DNA of 55,342 nt, taken from assembly GCA_021603905.1 (NCBI GenBank), contig BQIU01000017.1, positions 1 to 55,342 on the forward strand, read 5' to 3'. The stretch comes from Nitrospirales bacterium. Lineage in GTDB: Bacteria > Nitrospirota > Nitrospiria > Nitrospirales > UBA8639. Below the pieces are notes generated by a model that ran no database searches, had not been told where the DNA came from, and saw only the letters and a list, made by a program, of their open reading frames with translations. Numbering within the stretch: the stretch's first letter is position 1; each line of letters starts with the position of its first letter. This document shows, in pieces, positions 36,106 to 45,039 of this stretch. Made by a program: the position numbers and the translations under genes.

Positions 36106-36206
36106 GTGGAAACTCCTCCTTTGTTTAAGCACAAAATTGCAATGTATTTTGACTAAATATAGGCTCTTGCGAGCACACCGATTATTTTAGCCACATCAAT
36201 AGGACT

Positions 36207-36234
36207 TAGATAAGACCATTCTGGGGGAAGTCAA
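36207..36234 (-). promoter_or_regulatory. possible promoter for groES-groEL
   Basis: On the minus strand TTGACT (36234-36229) and TATCTA (36212-36207) are separated by 16 bases, about 100 bases upstream of groES. The -35 is good and the -10 poor. No heat-shock-sigma consensus (CTTGAA with CCCCAT) or CIRCE repeat was seen. Confidence 0.25.
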
Positions 36235-36314
36235 GAGGTTCGGTGAAGATATTTTTTGTCAGTATGCACAGAGATCGTGGAACACGATCTTTCCAGCATG
36301 AGGACAAGCTAACG

Positions 36315-37352
36315 CTACAGCTGTATTTGGTCGAAGTCTTTGAGCTTTTCCTTCATAAATGCTCGTAAACGTTTAATTATTTTAGCTTCTACTTGCCGAG
36401 ACCGCTCCTTGGTAATTGAATACTTTTGCCCCAACTCTTCAAGTGTCAGAGGATTTTCAGAGAGAAGTCGATTCCTGAGAATATCCTCTTCTCGTTCACT
36501 CAACGTTTTGGCAAACTCTCCCAATTTTTTTCGGAAGAGAACGCGTAACTGATTATCTCCCACTTGCTCGTCGATATCCGGCTGTGAGGAGGGAAATAAA
36601 TCGTAAAAGGTTCCTTCGCTGTCATCTGTCAATGGTTGATCCAGCGAGAGTTCCCAGCTTCCTAAGCGCTGGTCCATCTCAATGACATCACGTTCCCGCA
36701 CCTGTAAGCGATCGGCTATCAATTTGGGGTCAGGCACAAATCCTTGTTGCTCAAGTTTAGCTTTTTCTTTCTTGAGATTAAAAAAGAGTTTTCGTTGTTC
36801 CTGTGTTGTCCCAATTTTGACGAGGCGGAAGTTATTTAAGAGGTATCTCAGGACGTAGGCGCGAACCCACCAGGCGGCATACGCATAAAATCTGACATTT
36901 TTCGTGGGGTCAAATTTCTTCATGGCTTGCAGTAGGCCAACATTGCCTTCTTGGATGAGGTCCATCTTATCCATCCCGACATTGCCATATTCAGTGGCGA
37001 TGGCCACCGATATGCGTAAATTGGCTAAGATGAGCTTCACGGCAGCATCTTCTTTGCCCTTGACCTGATACTCATGAAAAAGGCGTAATTCTTCCTCTTT
37101 CGTTAAGAATGGATAACGTCGGACTTCTGCCAGATATCGGTCGAGTGTCGTCGTTGGGACGAGCGCTGTTGATACGGTTTCCCAGGAAGCGTGTGTCGTC
37201 TCGTCAATAAACGGATCTTCTGAGGTCTGGTGTTCGGCATCTTCATCTGGCGAGAGAATTTCGACATTTTCAACTTCAACATCCACCGGCCAGTCAGCTT
37301 CATCAGAGGACTTTGGCTTTGTATCTTGCATGTCAAGGTCGTCAAAATTCAT
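36315..37352 (-). CDS. rpoH: RNA polymerase sigma factor, RpoH (sigma-32) like, with acidic N-terminal extension
   Basis: The 345-residue protein has region 1.2 (LDRYLAEVRRYPFLT), region 2 (LILANLRISVAIATEYGN through MDLIQEGNVGLLQAMKKFD and FYAYAAWWVRAYVLRYL), region 3 and a region 4 helix-turn-helix (LTLEELGQKYSITKERSRQVEAKIIKRL). The 'RpoH box' QRKLFFNL (about 187-194) identifies the heat-shock class. An extra stretch of about 65 residues at the N-terminus is strongly acidic (DDLDMQDTKPKSSDEADWP onward) and absent from classical RpoH. It lies about 210 bases upstream of groES on the same strand, which suits a role in heat-shock transcription of groESL. Whether the extension affects regulation is open. 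Confidence 0.88.
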   Translation of the reverse strand: MNFDDLDMQDTKPKSSDEADWPVDVEVENVEILSPDEDAEHQTSEDPFIDETTHASWETVSTALVPTTTLDRYLAEVRRYPFLTKEEELRLFHEYQVKGKEDAAVKLILANLRISVAIATEYGNVGMDKMDLIQEGNVGLLQAMKKFDPTKNVRFYAYAAWWVRAYVLRYLLNNFRLVKIGTTQEQRKLFFNLKKEKAKLEQQGFVPDPKLIADRLQVRERDVIEMDQRLGSWELSLDQPLTDDSEGTFYDLFPSSQPDIDEQVGDNQLRVLFRKKLGEFAKTLSEREEDILRNRLLSENPLTLEELGQKYSITKERSRQVEAKIIKRLRAFMKEKLKDFDQIQL

Positions 37353-37675
37353 GGTCGATGATGGTGTTTCTCAAATTTTTTAAAGGGTGTCTATCGTAGA
37401 AATTTCGTTGTGTTTAGCTGTACTTACGTAATGCGTCTTTCTGGGACCTTGAATGGTGATGAATTTCAAAAAAACCTCACAAGAATTATTCAAACGCTAC
37501 CAGGCAGCATGTCATGACGTAAATCCCCTTTCAATTATAACTGATGAAAATTGAAATGCTGAGAAAGCCTCAACTATAGTTCGTTTGTCACGAAGGCGTA
37601 TTTTACAATTCAGTTTGCGACATTGCGATTTCGTTCATACCGTTACATATACCATCAAAATTCAATGAATTTTTT
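37353..37675. other. divergent intergenic region between rpoH and narK
   Basis: These 323 AT-rich bases should hold promoters for both genes. I could not identify a confident -35/-10 pair, a sigma-54 site or an FNR/NNR-type dyad. Confidence 0.5.
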
Positions 37676-38884
37676 ATGATTCGACAGAGTATTCATGCGT
37701 TGAAAAGTGGGTATTGGCCTTCTTTGGTTGGCGCATGGCTTCATTTCGAAGTCAGTTTTATGGTTTGGGTGTTAATGGGGGCACTGGGAATTGCCATTTC
37801 TGAAGAGTTTGCTCTCTCTGCGACACAAAAAGGCTTTCTTGTGGCGACTCCTCTACTCGGAGGAGGGCTGCTCCGTATCGTCATTGGCCCCATGGTTGAT
37901 CGCTACGGACCGAAATTCATTGGTCTACTAGTCTTGGCCTTTGAGTGTATTGCACTCATTTTCGTCTGGCTTTTGGCCTCGAATTACCTAGAGTTACTCT
38001 GCATTGGTCTACTTTTAGGCTTTGCCGGAGCAAGTTTTGCCGTGGCCTTGCCTCTTGCGAGTCAGGCGTACCCGCCAGCTCATCAAGGGCTGGCCATGGG
38101 TGTGGCAGCGGTTGGAAACAGCGGAGTCCTCTTGGCAACATTACTGGCTCCACGCTTGGCTTATGTCGTTGGGTGGCGAAACACCTTCGGGTTCATGGTC
38201 GTTCCGGTGGTTGTGACGGCGATCATCTTTTGGTTGACGGTTGCCTCGTCAGCGCAACCCCGGGTACAGAAGGACTCGATTTCTATTAGAAGATTATTGC
38301 ACAATGCATTAAATCAAAAATTAATGTATTGGTTGTGTTTTTTGTATGGAGTCACATTTGGCGGTTTTATTGGTCTCGCAAGTTTTCTCCCGATATTTTT
38401 TCATGATCAATATCATATGGACATGATCGCGGCAGGAACCATGACGGCGTTCTGCGGGTTGGCGGGTAGTGTGGCACGGCCAATTGGCGGTCACTTGGCT
38501 GATCGGTTTGGAGGTACCGCATTACTTCAAGGCATATTACCGGCTGTGGCTGTGCTCTGTCTTGGTTTGGGACAATTCCTTTCTCCCACTTGGGGATTTT
38601 TCATGGCCATTAGTGCCCTTTTGCTTCTTGGTTTTGGAAATGGCGTGGTTTTCCAGGTAGCGGCAACTCAATTCAGGCATATTATGGGTACGGCATCTGG
38701 CCTGATTGGAGCTGCTGGAGCCTTGGGAGGTTTTCTCCTGCCATCTTGGTTTGGCATACTGAAGGATCTGACCGGTTCATTTTCCGCAGGGTTTTGGGTA
38801 TTGGCTTGCCTGGCGGGGCTTGCCGGGCTGAGTGTTCTGGTTGTCCATCGCTCAGGTCGTTACTCAATCGAAGAGTCTGGTTAA
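37676..38884 (+). CDS. narK: nitrate/nitrite carrier of the NarK (NNP) branch of the MFS
   Basis: The 402-residue protein has 12 predicted transmembrane helices. The NNP nitrate signature is present in helix 5 ([36 protein letters not shown]). The two substrate-binding arginines occur in the equivalent places of helices 2 and 8 (R67 in [14 protein letters not shown] and R268 in [14 protein letters not shown]). It therefore very probably moves nitrate or nitrite across the inner membrane; the direction and mode (symport or antiport) cannot be read. It is preceded by a divergent rpoH and followed after 76 bases by ribBA. Transport of nitrite/nitrate would fit a nitrogen-cycling organism, a contextual inference. 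Confidence 0.9.
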   Translation: MIRQSIHALKSGYWPSLVGAWLHFEVSFMVWVLMGALGIAISEEFALSATQKGFLVATPLLGGGLLRIVIGPMVDRYGPKFIGLLVLAFECIALIFVWLLASNYLELLCIGLLLGFAGASFAVALPLASQAYPPAHQGLAMGVAAVGNSGVLLATLLAPRLAYVVGWRNTFGFMVVPVVVTAIIFWLTVASSAQPRVQKDSISIRRLLHNALNQKLMYWLCFLYGVTFGGFIGLASFLPIFFHDQYHMDMIAAGTMTAFCGLAGSVARPIGGHLADRFGGTALLQGILPAVAVLCLGLGQFLSPTWGFFMAISALLLLGFGNGVVFQVAATQFRHIMGTASGLIGAAGALGGFLLPSWFGILKDLTGSFSAGFWVLACLAGLAGLSVLVVHRSGRYSIEESG

Positions 38885-38960
38885 GACATGCGTTTATGCT
38901 AGAATGCAAAAACAATTCTCCAGACCCGTGTATCATACTCATTTTTCGTATAGCCATATT

Positions 38961-40169
38961 ATGACAACAGATCCATTTAATACCGTTGAGGAAGCGCTAG
39001 ATGATATCAAGGCAGGAAAGTGCGTCATTTTGGTCGATGATGAAGATCGTGAAAATGAAGGTGATCTGGTTATGGCCGCGGAAAAGGTCACCGCAGATGA
39101 CATTAATTTCATGGCAAAATATGGAAGGGGCTTGATTTGCCTTGCGTTGACCCCGGAACGAGTCGATGAACTCAAACTTCCACCGCAGGCGATTGAAAAT
39201 ACAGCTCCGTTTGGTACGGCCTTTACCGTTTCGATTGATGCAGGCCGAGACATTACGACGGGTATCTCTGCGGCAGATCGTGCCATGACCATTCAAATGG
39301 CGGTGAATCAAGACTGTCAGCCATCTGACTTTGCAAGGCCTGGCCATATTTTCCCACTTAAAGCCCATCAAGGGGGCGTGCTCAAGCGGGCGGGGCAAAC
39401 CGAGGGATCAGTGGACTTAGCCAAGCTCGCAGGGTTGTATCCGGCCGGAGTCATTTGTGAAATTATGAATGATGACGGAACGATGGCTCGTGTGCCGGAA
39501 CTTATGGCTTTTGCCAAGCATCATCAACTCAAAATTATTACGATTAAAGACCTGATCCAGCATCGACTTCATCGTGAGACCTTTGTGAGGTCTGTGGAAA
39601 GTGCCAACATGCCGACGATATTCGGTCAATTTCGAGCGGTAGTATTTGAAAACGAACTTGATAGCGGAACGCATATCGCTCTGACTAAGGGGACGATTGA
39701 TGAGTCCCCAACGCTTGTTCGGGTTCATTCGGGATGTTTGACATCTGATGTTTTTGGGTCTTTGCGGTGTGACTGTCGCGACCAATTACATCACGCTATG
39801 GAGATGATTGAGCAAGAGGGGAAAGGCGTACTCCTGTACTTGAATCAAGAAGGCCGGGGGATTGGACTGATGAATAAGATTCGAGCGTATCATCTTCAAG
39901 ATGAAGGAAGTGATACCGTTGAGGCCAATCTTAAGTTAGGGTTTAAAGCTGATCTTCGTGATTACGGAATTGGTGCACAGATTTTGGTCAGTCTTGGATT
40001 ACGAAAAATCAAACTGATTACGAATAATCCCAGGAAAATTGTGGGCATAGACGGTTATGGATTAACTGTTGTTGAACGAATTCCTATTGAAATGACCCCT
40101 CAGGAATCCAACGTGCACTATCTCCGGACTAAAAAGGCCAAGCTTGGCCATATTTTGAATAACGTCTAG
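38961..40169 (+). CDS. ribBA: bifunctional DHBP synthase / GTP cyclohydrolase II (RibBA)
   Basis: The domain begins at ATG 38961 (402 residues); longer in-frame starts add residues that do not resemble the family. The RibB half (1-200) has [12 protein letters not shown] and the metal-binding GHIFPLKA, and makes the four-carbon unit from ribulose-5-phosphate. The RibA half (205-400) has the zinc cysteines (HSGC, RCDCRD) and EGRGIGL, and opens GTP. Together they supply both precursors of riboflavin. The ribosome-binding site is weak. No FMN riboswitch was seen upstream. ribH follows at about 100 bases, with nusB and the purine genes beyond. Confidence 0.96.
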   Translation: MTTDPFNTVEEALDDIKAGKCVILVDDEDRENEGDLVMAAEKVTADDINFMAKYGRGLICLALTPERVDELKLPPQAIENTAPFGTAFTVSIDAGRDITTGISAADRAMTIQMAVNQDCQPSDFARPGHIFPLKAHQGGVLKRAGQTEGSVDLAKLAGLYPAGVICEIMNDDGTMARVPELMAFAKHHQLKIITIKDLIQHRLHRETFVRSVESANMPTIFGQFRAVVFENELDSGTHIALTKGTIDESPTLVRVHSGCLTSDVFGSLRCDCRDQLHHAMEMIEQEGKGVLLYLNQEGRGIGLMNKIRAYHLQDEGSDTVEANLKLGFKADLRDYGIGAQILVSLGLRKIKLITNNPRKIVGIDGYGLTVVERIPIEMTPQESNVHYLRTKKAKLGHILNNV

Positions 40170-40272
40170 CTCATCAAATGCCTTCAATCTTCGACGTATT
40201 CCTCAATTCTAAAGACACGAGTTCTGTATTGTTCGGACAGTTTTGTCAATCATTCCGCGCCGCGATTGCACG

Positions 40273-40806
40273 ATGGAAGCACTAGAAGGCGAGCTTCGAG
40301 CCAAAGATTACCGTTTTGGCATTGTCGTCAGCAAATTTAATGAATTTGTGACTAGCCGCTTGTTGTCGAGTACCATCGAGACGCTGAAGCAGTACGGGGC
40401 GGTGGAAGATGATCTACGAGTTGTTCGTGTCCCGGGAGCATTTGAAATTCCCATCATTGCCCGACAATTGGCTGTCTCCAAACACTATCATGCCGTAATT
40501 TGTTTGGGTGCGGTGATTCAAGGCGACACCCCACATTTTGATTATATCTGCACAGAAACAGCACGTGGCATTGCTCAAATCAGTCTTGACACACAGGTGC
40601 CAGTCATTTTTGGGGTTCTCACCGTGAACACGGTAGAGCAGGCGTTGGAACGTTCAGGTTCATCGGAGCGAAACCGGGGTGCAGAGGCTGCGCGTTCTGC
40701 TATCGAGATGGCCTCATTAATGGCGCACCCTATCTTGCAGCCGACGTCCCATGGTCCTTTGTCGAGTAACCCAGGAGAGAAGATTGACCCGTTGGAATGT
40801 TGGTAG
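40273..40806 (+). CDS. ribH: 6,7-dimethyl-8-ribityllumazine synthase (RibH)
   Basis: From the ATG at 40273 the protein has 177 residues; a TTG ten codons earlier is a less likely start. Family features are clear: VSKFNEFVTSRLL, VPGAFEIPIIAR, LGAVIQGDTPHFDYI (with the catalytic His) and GVLTVNTVEQALERSG. It joins the pyrimidine made from GTP with DHBP, the step before riboflavin synthase. About 20 extra C-terminal residues (QPTSHGPLSSNPGEKIDPLECW) go beyond the usual end. It sits between ribBA and nusB, a common bacterial order. Confidence 0.97.
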   Translation: MEALEGELRAKDYRFGIVVSKFNEFVTSRLLSSTIETLKQYGAVEDDLRVVRVPGAFEIPIIARQLAVSKHYHAVICLGAVIQGDTPHFDYICTETARGIAQISLDTQVPVIFGVLTVNTVEQALERSGSSERNRGAEAARSAIEMASLMAHPILQPTSHGPLSSNPGEKIDPLECW

Positions 40807-41073
40807 CGATTCATTCGCCAATATAATTCTTGACGATTGAGATGTACGCACTGTGCCTTATTTCTCGATTTCGACACTGAATCTTTCCATAATATTTGCA
40901 GTCAGTTACCCAGGACCGTGAATCTTGAGATGAATAAAGATAGGTAATATTGGAAACCTGAAAAGGGTGTCATCTGTCTGATTTTTGTCGTGATATGAGC
41001 CAAAAGACCAATTGATCGTCTTCTTCAACTTCGTTAAAGTTGGAGTCTCTCGCTCACAAATTTATTTTCTCTG

Positions 41074-41625
41074 ATGAATCCTTCAACACTTTTAACTGTG
41101 TCGACTGCGAAAAAAACAACTCATCATCGTTCTCGTCGAGCTGCGCGGCAACTTGCCCTGCAATTTTTATTTCAGAATGAGTTTCAAGAAAGCTCGTCCC
41201 ATTCTTTAGGTAAATTCTGGGAGGATCATGAGGCAACCCCCGAGGTGCAACTTTTCGCCACACAGGTCGTTGAGGGGGTCTTTGCTCATCAGAAGGAACT
41301 CGATAAGCTGATCAACGACTATGCTGTGGAGTGGTCGCTGAGTCGAATGCCGGTTGTTGATCGAAATATTTTACGGTGTGCCCTTTTCGAGCTGTTCTGG
41401 CTTCCAGAGGTTCCCGCAAAAGTGACAATCAATGAAGCTCTTGAATTGGCCAAACGATTTGCAGACGAGGAAAGTAAGCGCTTTCTGAACGGCATCTTAG
41501 ATCAAATAATCCAAAATGACCCTCAGCTAGCGGAGAAGCGGCTTGAGATCATTTCACAACGAGAATCCCAGACTTCTCAGCCTAAATCTGATCCTTCCGT
41601 GGACGTAGGATCGTGGAACACCTAA
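41074..41625 (+). CDS. nusB: transcription antitermination factor NusB
   Basis: The 183-residue protein matches NusB: SRRAARQLALQFLFQNEFQ, then the all-helical core with LDKLINDYAVEWSLSRMPVVDRNILRCALFELFWL and VTINEALELAKRFADEESKRFLNGILDQI. NusB with NusE binds boxA RNA during rRNA transcription. It has an N-terminal stretch of about 20 residues and a Ser/Gln/Pro-rich tail beyond the usual length of about 140. It is separated from purB by four bases, so the two are surely co-transcribed. Confidence 0.97.
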   Translation: MNPSTLLTVSTAKKTTHHRSRRAARQLALQFLFQNEFQESSSHSLGKFWEDHEATPEVQLFATQVVEGVFAHQKELDKLINDYAVEWSLSRMPVVDRNILRCALFELFWLPEVPAKVTINEALELAKRFADEESKRFLNGILDQIIQNDPQLAEKRLEIISQRESQTSQPKSDPSVDVGSWNT

Positions 41626-41629
41626 CGCA

Positions 41630-43015
41630 ATGATCGATCGATATTCACGCCCCGAAATGGCTGAAATGTGGAGTCAAACTCGTAAATATGAGTCGTGGCT
41701 TCGTGTTGAATTAGCCGTCTGTGAAGTGATGGAACAGCAGGGGGCCGTGCCACGAGGAGTGGCAGCTCGTGTTCGTCGTAAAGTAAAAATTGATCCAGCA
41801 CGGATCGAAGCGATTGAGCAAGTCGTAAAGCACGATGTCATAGCCTTTCTCGAAGCTGTAACAGAGCAAGCAGGAAAAGAAGCTCGACATCTTCATGCCG
41901 GCCTGACTTCTTCTGACGTTCTTGATACCTCACTGGCTTTACAAATGTGTGGAGCGACTGATTTGATATTGGAGGATATTGCGAATCTCTTGGAAACGAT
42001 TCAGACGCGTGCGTTCGAACATCAAGACACCATGATGGTGGGGCGGTCTCACGGCATTCATGGCGAACCAATATCGTTTGGTTGGAAATTAGCGATTTGG
42101 TACCAAGAATTCCTTCGGCAACAAGAACGAATACGTATCGTACGAAATGATATTGCGGTGGGGAAACTCTCTGGAGCAATGGGGACTTTTGCGCACCTGC
42201 CTCCTTCGGTCGAAAAGGCCGTCTGTGCAAAGCTGAATCTGAAGGCTGCACCCATCTCCAGTCAAATCGTTCAACGTGACCGCCATGCCGCCTATCTGTC
42301 TGCTTTGGCATTACTCGCCGCCAGCGTTGAAAAAGTTGCTACGGAAATTCGTCATCTTCAACGAACCGAGGTTCTGGAAGCTGAGGAATATTTTGAGTCT
42401 GGTCAGAAAGGCTCGTCGGCGATGCCGCATAAACGTAATCCGGTCGGCTCAGAAAACCTTTGCGGACTCGCAAGAGTGATCCGTGGTCATAGTCTTGCCG
42501 CTATGGAAAATGTGGCACTCTGGCATGAGCGAGATATCAGTCACTCTTCTGTCGAACGTATTATTGTTCCAGACAGTACCATTTTGATTGATTACATGTT
42601 AGTTCGGCTTACCAAAATTCTGAAACATCTTCAAATCTATCCAAAACGTATGTTGAGCAATTTAAACATGACTGGTGGTCTCGTCTATTCCCAGCGACTG
42701 TTGTTGGCGCTGGTCAACAAGGGAGCAACCCGAACAGAATCGTATGAGACGATTCAGCGGCATGCGATGACCTCTTGGGAAAAACAGGGAGACTTTCACG
42801 CACTGATTCAACGCGATCCTTTTGTTGCGAAACATCTTTCACGAAAAGAGATTGATGCGTGCTTTGAGCCAAGATCGTATGTTCGACATCAAAAACAAAT
42901 CTTTGCACGAGTCTTTGGCCACAAAGCCACCAGTACACAATCCCGTCGATCAGTGACGACCCCATCTGCAAGGCATCGGACGACCACAACACGATCACGC
43001 TTAAAAAAAGGGTAA
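41630..43015 (+). CDS. purB: adenylosuccinate lyase (PurB) with basic C-terminal tail
   Basis: The 461-residue protein belongs to the fumarase/aspartase superfamily. It has the conserved SSDVLDTSLALQM, the RSHGIHGEPISFG region and the signature loop GSSAMPHKRNP, which carries the catalytic Ser. It catalyses two steps: SAICAR to AICAR and adenylosuccinate to AMP. The last 30 residues (from about 430) are rich in Arg, Ser and Thr (STQSRRSVTTPSARHRTTTTRSRLKKG) and extend past the usual end of about 430. It is second in the nusB-purB-purC row, with purC starting five bases later. Confidence 0.97.
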   Translation: MIDRYSRPEMAEMWSQTRKYESWLRVELAVCEVMEQQGAVPRGVAARVRRKVKIDPARIEAIEQVVKHDVIAFLEAVTEQAGKEARHLHAGLTSSDVLDTSLALQMCGATDLILEDIANLLETIQTRAFEHQDTMMVGRSHGIHGEPISFGWKLAIWYQEFLRQQERIRIVRNDIAVGKLSGAMGTFAHLPPSVEKAVCAKLNLKAAPISSQIVQRDRHAAYLSALALLAASVEKVATEIRHLQRTEVLEAEEYFESGQKGSSAMPHKRNPVGSENLCGLARVIRGHSLAAMENVALWHERDISHSSVERIIVPDSTILIDYMLVRLTKILKHLQIYPKRMLSNLNMTGGLVYSQRLLLALVNKGATRTESYETIQRHAMTSWEKQGDFHALIQRDPFVAKHLSRKEIDACFEPRSYVRHQKQIFARVFGHKATSTQSRRSVTTPSARHRTTTTRSRLKKG

Positions 43016-43020
43016 AGACC

Positions 43021-43725
43021 ATGGAATCTGGAACGCTGCTCTACGAAGGAAAAGCCAAGAAAGTTTTTGCCACACCAGACCCGAATCAAGTTGTTCAGTA
43101 CTTTAAGGATGATGCAACGGCATTCAATGCTGAAAAACGTGGCACCATTTTCAATAAAGGCATCGTCAATAATAAGATCTCAGTTCGATTGTTTCGATTG
43201 CTCGAAGACGCTGGAATCACGACGCATTTCATTGAACAGCTGAGCGACCGAGAAATGCGCACTCAACATTTAAAAATTATTCAGATTGAAGTCGTGGTAC
43301 GAAATCGTGCTACGGGAAGTCTCGTCAAGCGGTTAGGGTTTGAGGAGGGAATGGTGCTTGATCCTCCTCTCGTTGAATTTTTCTATAAGAATGATCCTCT
43401 TGGCGATCCGTTAATTACTGAAGATCATATTCGGTTATTGCAATTAGCCACTGACATGCAAGTGGCGCAATTACGCCAGTCGGCACTACGAATAAACGAA
43501 ATCCTTACACCATTTTTTAAAGACAAGGGAATGATGCTGGTGGACTTTAAGCTTGAATTTGGAGACTCGAATGGTCAATTAATCCTGGCTGACGAGATTT
43601 CTCCAGATACCTGTCGGTTTTGGGATATTCAAACAGGGGAACGAATGGATAAAGATCGATTTCGTAAAGATCTCGGTCGAATCGAAGAAACCTATCAAGA
43701 GGTCTTGAAACGTGTGTGTGCCTAA
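43021..43725 (+). CDS. purC: SAICAR synthetase (PurC)
   Basis: The 234-residue protein has the PurC hallmarks: LLYEGKAKKVFAT (ATP loop), FKDDATAFNAEKR, VVRNRATGSLVKRLG, LVDFKLEFG and LADEISPDTCRFWD. It joins CAIR and aspartate using ATP in step 8 of the pathway. Length and motifs are standard. It is closely spaced with purB before and purS after (18 bases), forming one operon. Confidence 0.98.
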   Translation: MESGTLLYEGKAKKVFATPDPNQVVQYFKDDATAFNAEKRGTIFNKGIVNNKISVRLFRLLEDAGITTHFIEQLSDREMRTQHLKIIQIEVVVRNRATGSLVKRLGFEEGMVLDPPLVEFFYKNDPLGDPLITEDHIRLLQLATDMQVAQLRQSALRINEILTPFFKDKGMMLVDFKLEFGDSNGQLILADEISPDTCRFWDIQTGERMDKDRFRKDLGRIEETYQEVLKRVCA

Positions 43726-43743
43726 ACACGAGGGTGGCAAAGG

Positions 43744-43989
43744 ATGAAAGCCAAAATTTATGTGACACTCAAGTCCGGCATTCATGATCCACAGGGTCAT
43801 GCCGTTCAGCAATCACTCGAAACATTAGGATTTCACTCCGTGGATACCGTTCGCATGGGCAAGTTACTCGAAATCGACCTCAAGGAATCTGATCAAAGAA
43901 AAGCTGAAGTTGCCGTGAAATCGATGTGTGAAAAACTGTTGTCAAATCCGGTTATCGAAGAATATCGCTTTGAACTCTCACAGGCATAA
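43744..43989 (+). CDS. purS: FGAM synthase subunit PurS
   Basis: The 81-residue protein matches PurS: KAKIYVTLKSGIHDPQGHAVQQSLETLGF followed by the conserved RMGKLLEIDL and a C-terminal YRFEL strand. PurS dimers bridge PurQ and small-type PurL, allowing ammonia to pass between them. An AAAGG site lies upstream of the ATG. Its presence is expected because the PurL encoded here is the short form. Confidence 0.97.
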   Translation: MKAKIYVTLKSGIHDPQGHAVQQSLETLGFHSVDTVRMGKLLEIDLKESDQRKAEVAVKSMCEKLLSNPVIEEYRFELSQA

Positions 43990-44076
43990 TGATGGGTTCA
44001 CGATCACGTCCATTCCTCATATCGAAGTCTATATATCTTCCGACTGCAACGTCATCATGAAGAGCGGGTTGTTGAA

Positions 44077-44778
44077 TTGAACGTCGGTATCATCACCTTT
44101 CCCGGCTCGAATTGTGATCGGGATTGTTATCATGTTGTCAGTGAGGTCTTGGGATATCAAGCGAATTTAATCTGGCATCGAGAGACCTCTCTTTCGAAAG
44201 TCGATGTGGTCATTCTTCCGGGAGGCTTTTCTTACGGTGACTATCTGCGTACCGGCGCGATCGCTCGATTTTCACCAATCATGGAATCAATTAACCAGTT
44301 CGCGAGCAAGGGGGGCATCGTCCTTGGGATTTGTAACGGGTTTCAAATCTTACTTGAAGCCGGACTGCTTCCCGGCGCTATGCTTCGAAACACCCATCTG
44401 TCTTTTATTTGCCAGGATATCTATATCAAAGTAGAAAATGCTGAAACGACATTCACTAACGAGTATGCCTCCGAGCAAGTGTTGAAAATCCCGATTGCCC
44501 ATGCGGAGGGGAATTACTATGCTGATCCCCTGACGCTTTCGGCATTACATGACCATGCCCAAATTGTCTTTCGTTATTGTGATGCACAAGGCAATGTCTC
44601 CGCTGAGGCCAACCCGAATGGATCACTTGAGAACATTGCGGGAATCCGAAATGAAGCGGGAAATGTATTAGGGATGATGCCGCATCCCGAACGATGCGCG
44701 GAAGATGTGTTTGGTAATACGGATGGGGTGGCGCTCTTTTCCTCTCTCCGTCATGCACTGAACCAAATGGTTGGATAA
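44077..44778 (+). CDS. purQ: FGAM synthase glutaminase subunit PurQ
   Basis: The 233-residue protein starts at a TTG, the only start that gives the invariant N-terminus ([15 protein letters not shown]). This is a class I glutamine amidotransferase: the nucleophile lies in GICNGFQ (Cys about 87), and the catalytic His and Glu are in [12 protein letters not shown] near the end. It releases ammonia from glutamine for PurL. It lies 87 bases after purS and 20 bases before the DUF433 gene. Confidence 0.97.
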   Translation: MNVGIITFPGSNCDRDCYHVVSEVLGYQANLIWHRETSLSKVDVVILPGGFSYGDYLRTGAIARFSPIMESINQFASKGGIVLGICNGFQILLEAGLLPGAMLRNTHLSFICQDIYIKVENAETTFTNEYASEQVLKIPIAHAEGNYYADPLTLSALHDHAQIVFRYCDAQGNVSAEANPNGSLENIAGIRNEAGNVLGMMPHPERCAEDVFGNTDGVALFSSLRHALNQMVG

Positions 44779-44798
44779 CTCAATAACCAGAGGACCAA

Positions 44799-45038
44799 TT
44801 GGAAATTTTTCCAGGGATTTCAATGGAAACGGAAATTTGTTCCGGCAAACCGTGTCTCATTGATACATCGGTTGATGTCGCCACTCTTGTTGGAGCCTTG
44901 GGATCAGGTCAAAGTTTTGAAGCTGTGCAAGAAACGTTTCACGTGACCTACGAGCAAGTGTTGACCGCGTTACGGTATGCTTCATATGTGACTGACCATT
45001 TACCACTTCGGATGCCTTCTCAACAGGCTGAGTCCTAA
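44799..45038 (+). CDS. DUF433-like small protein inside the purine operon
   Basis: The 79-residue protein starts at a TTG with AGAGGA upstream; ATG 44823 is an alternative. The sequence [31 protein letters not shown]...[17 protein letters not shown] follows the DUF433 pattern (GKPxIxGTRxxVxxLxxLxxG...LTxExVxAALxYA). The family is a winged-helix-like fold often found as an antitoxin or regulator. The usual GTR is altered to DTS here. Only one base separates its stop from purL, so it is translated with the purine operon. No toxin gene (for example a PIN-domain DUF5615 protein) is adjacent. Its function here is unknown. Confidence 0.85.
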   Translation: MEIFPGISMETEICSGKPCLIDTSVDVATLVGALGSGQSFEAVQETFHVTYEQVLTALRYASYVTDHLPLRMPSQQAES

Positions 45039-45039
45039 G

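Noticed and set aside
36106..36240. Possible CIRCE operator before groES (TGCTCGCAAGAGC-like string)
   Set aside because: It does not match TTAGCACTC-N9-GAGTGCTAA in sequence or spacing.
38820..38960. Longer RibBA with 43 extra N-terminal residues
   Set aside because: The extra part overlaps the end of narK, does not resemble the family and would start at an unsupported codon; the domain begins at ATG 38961.
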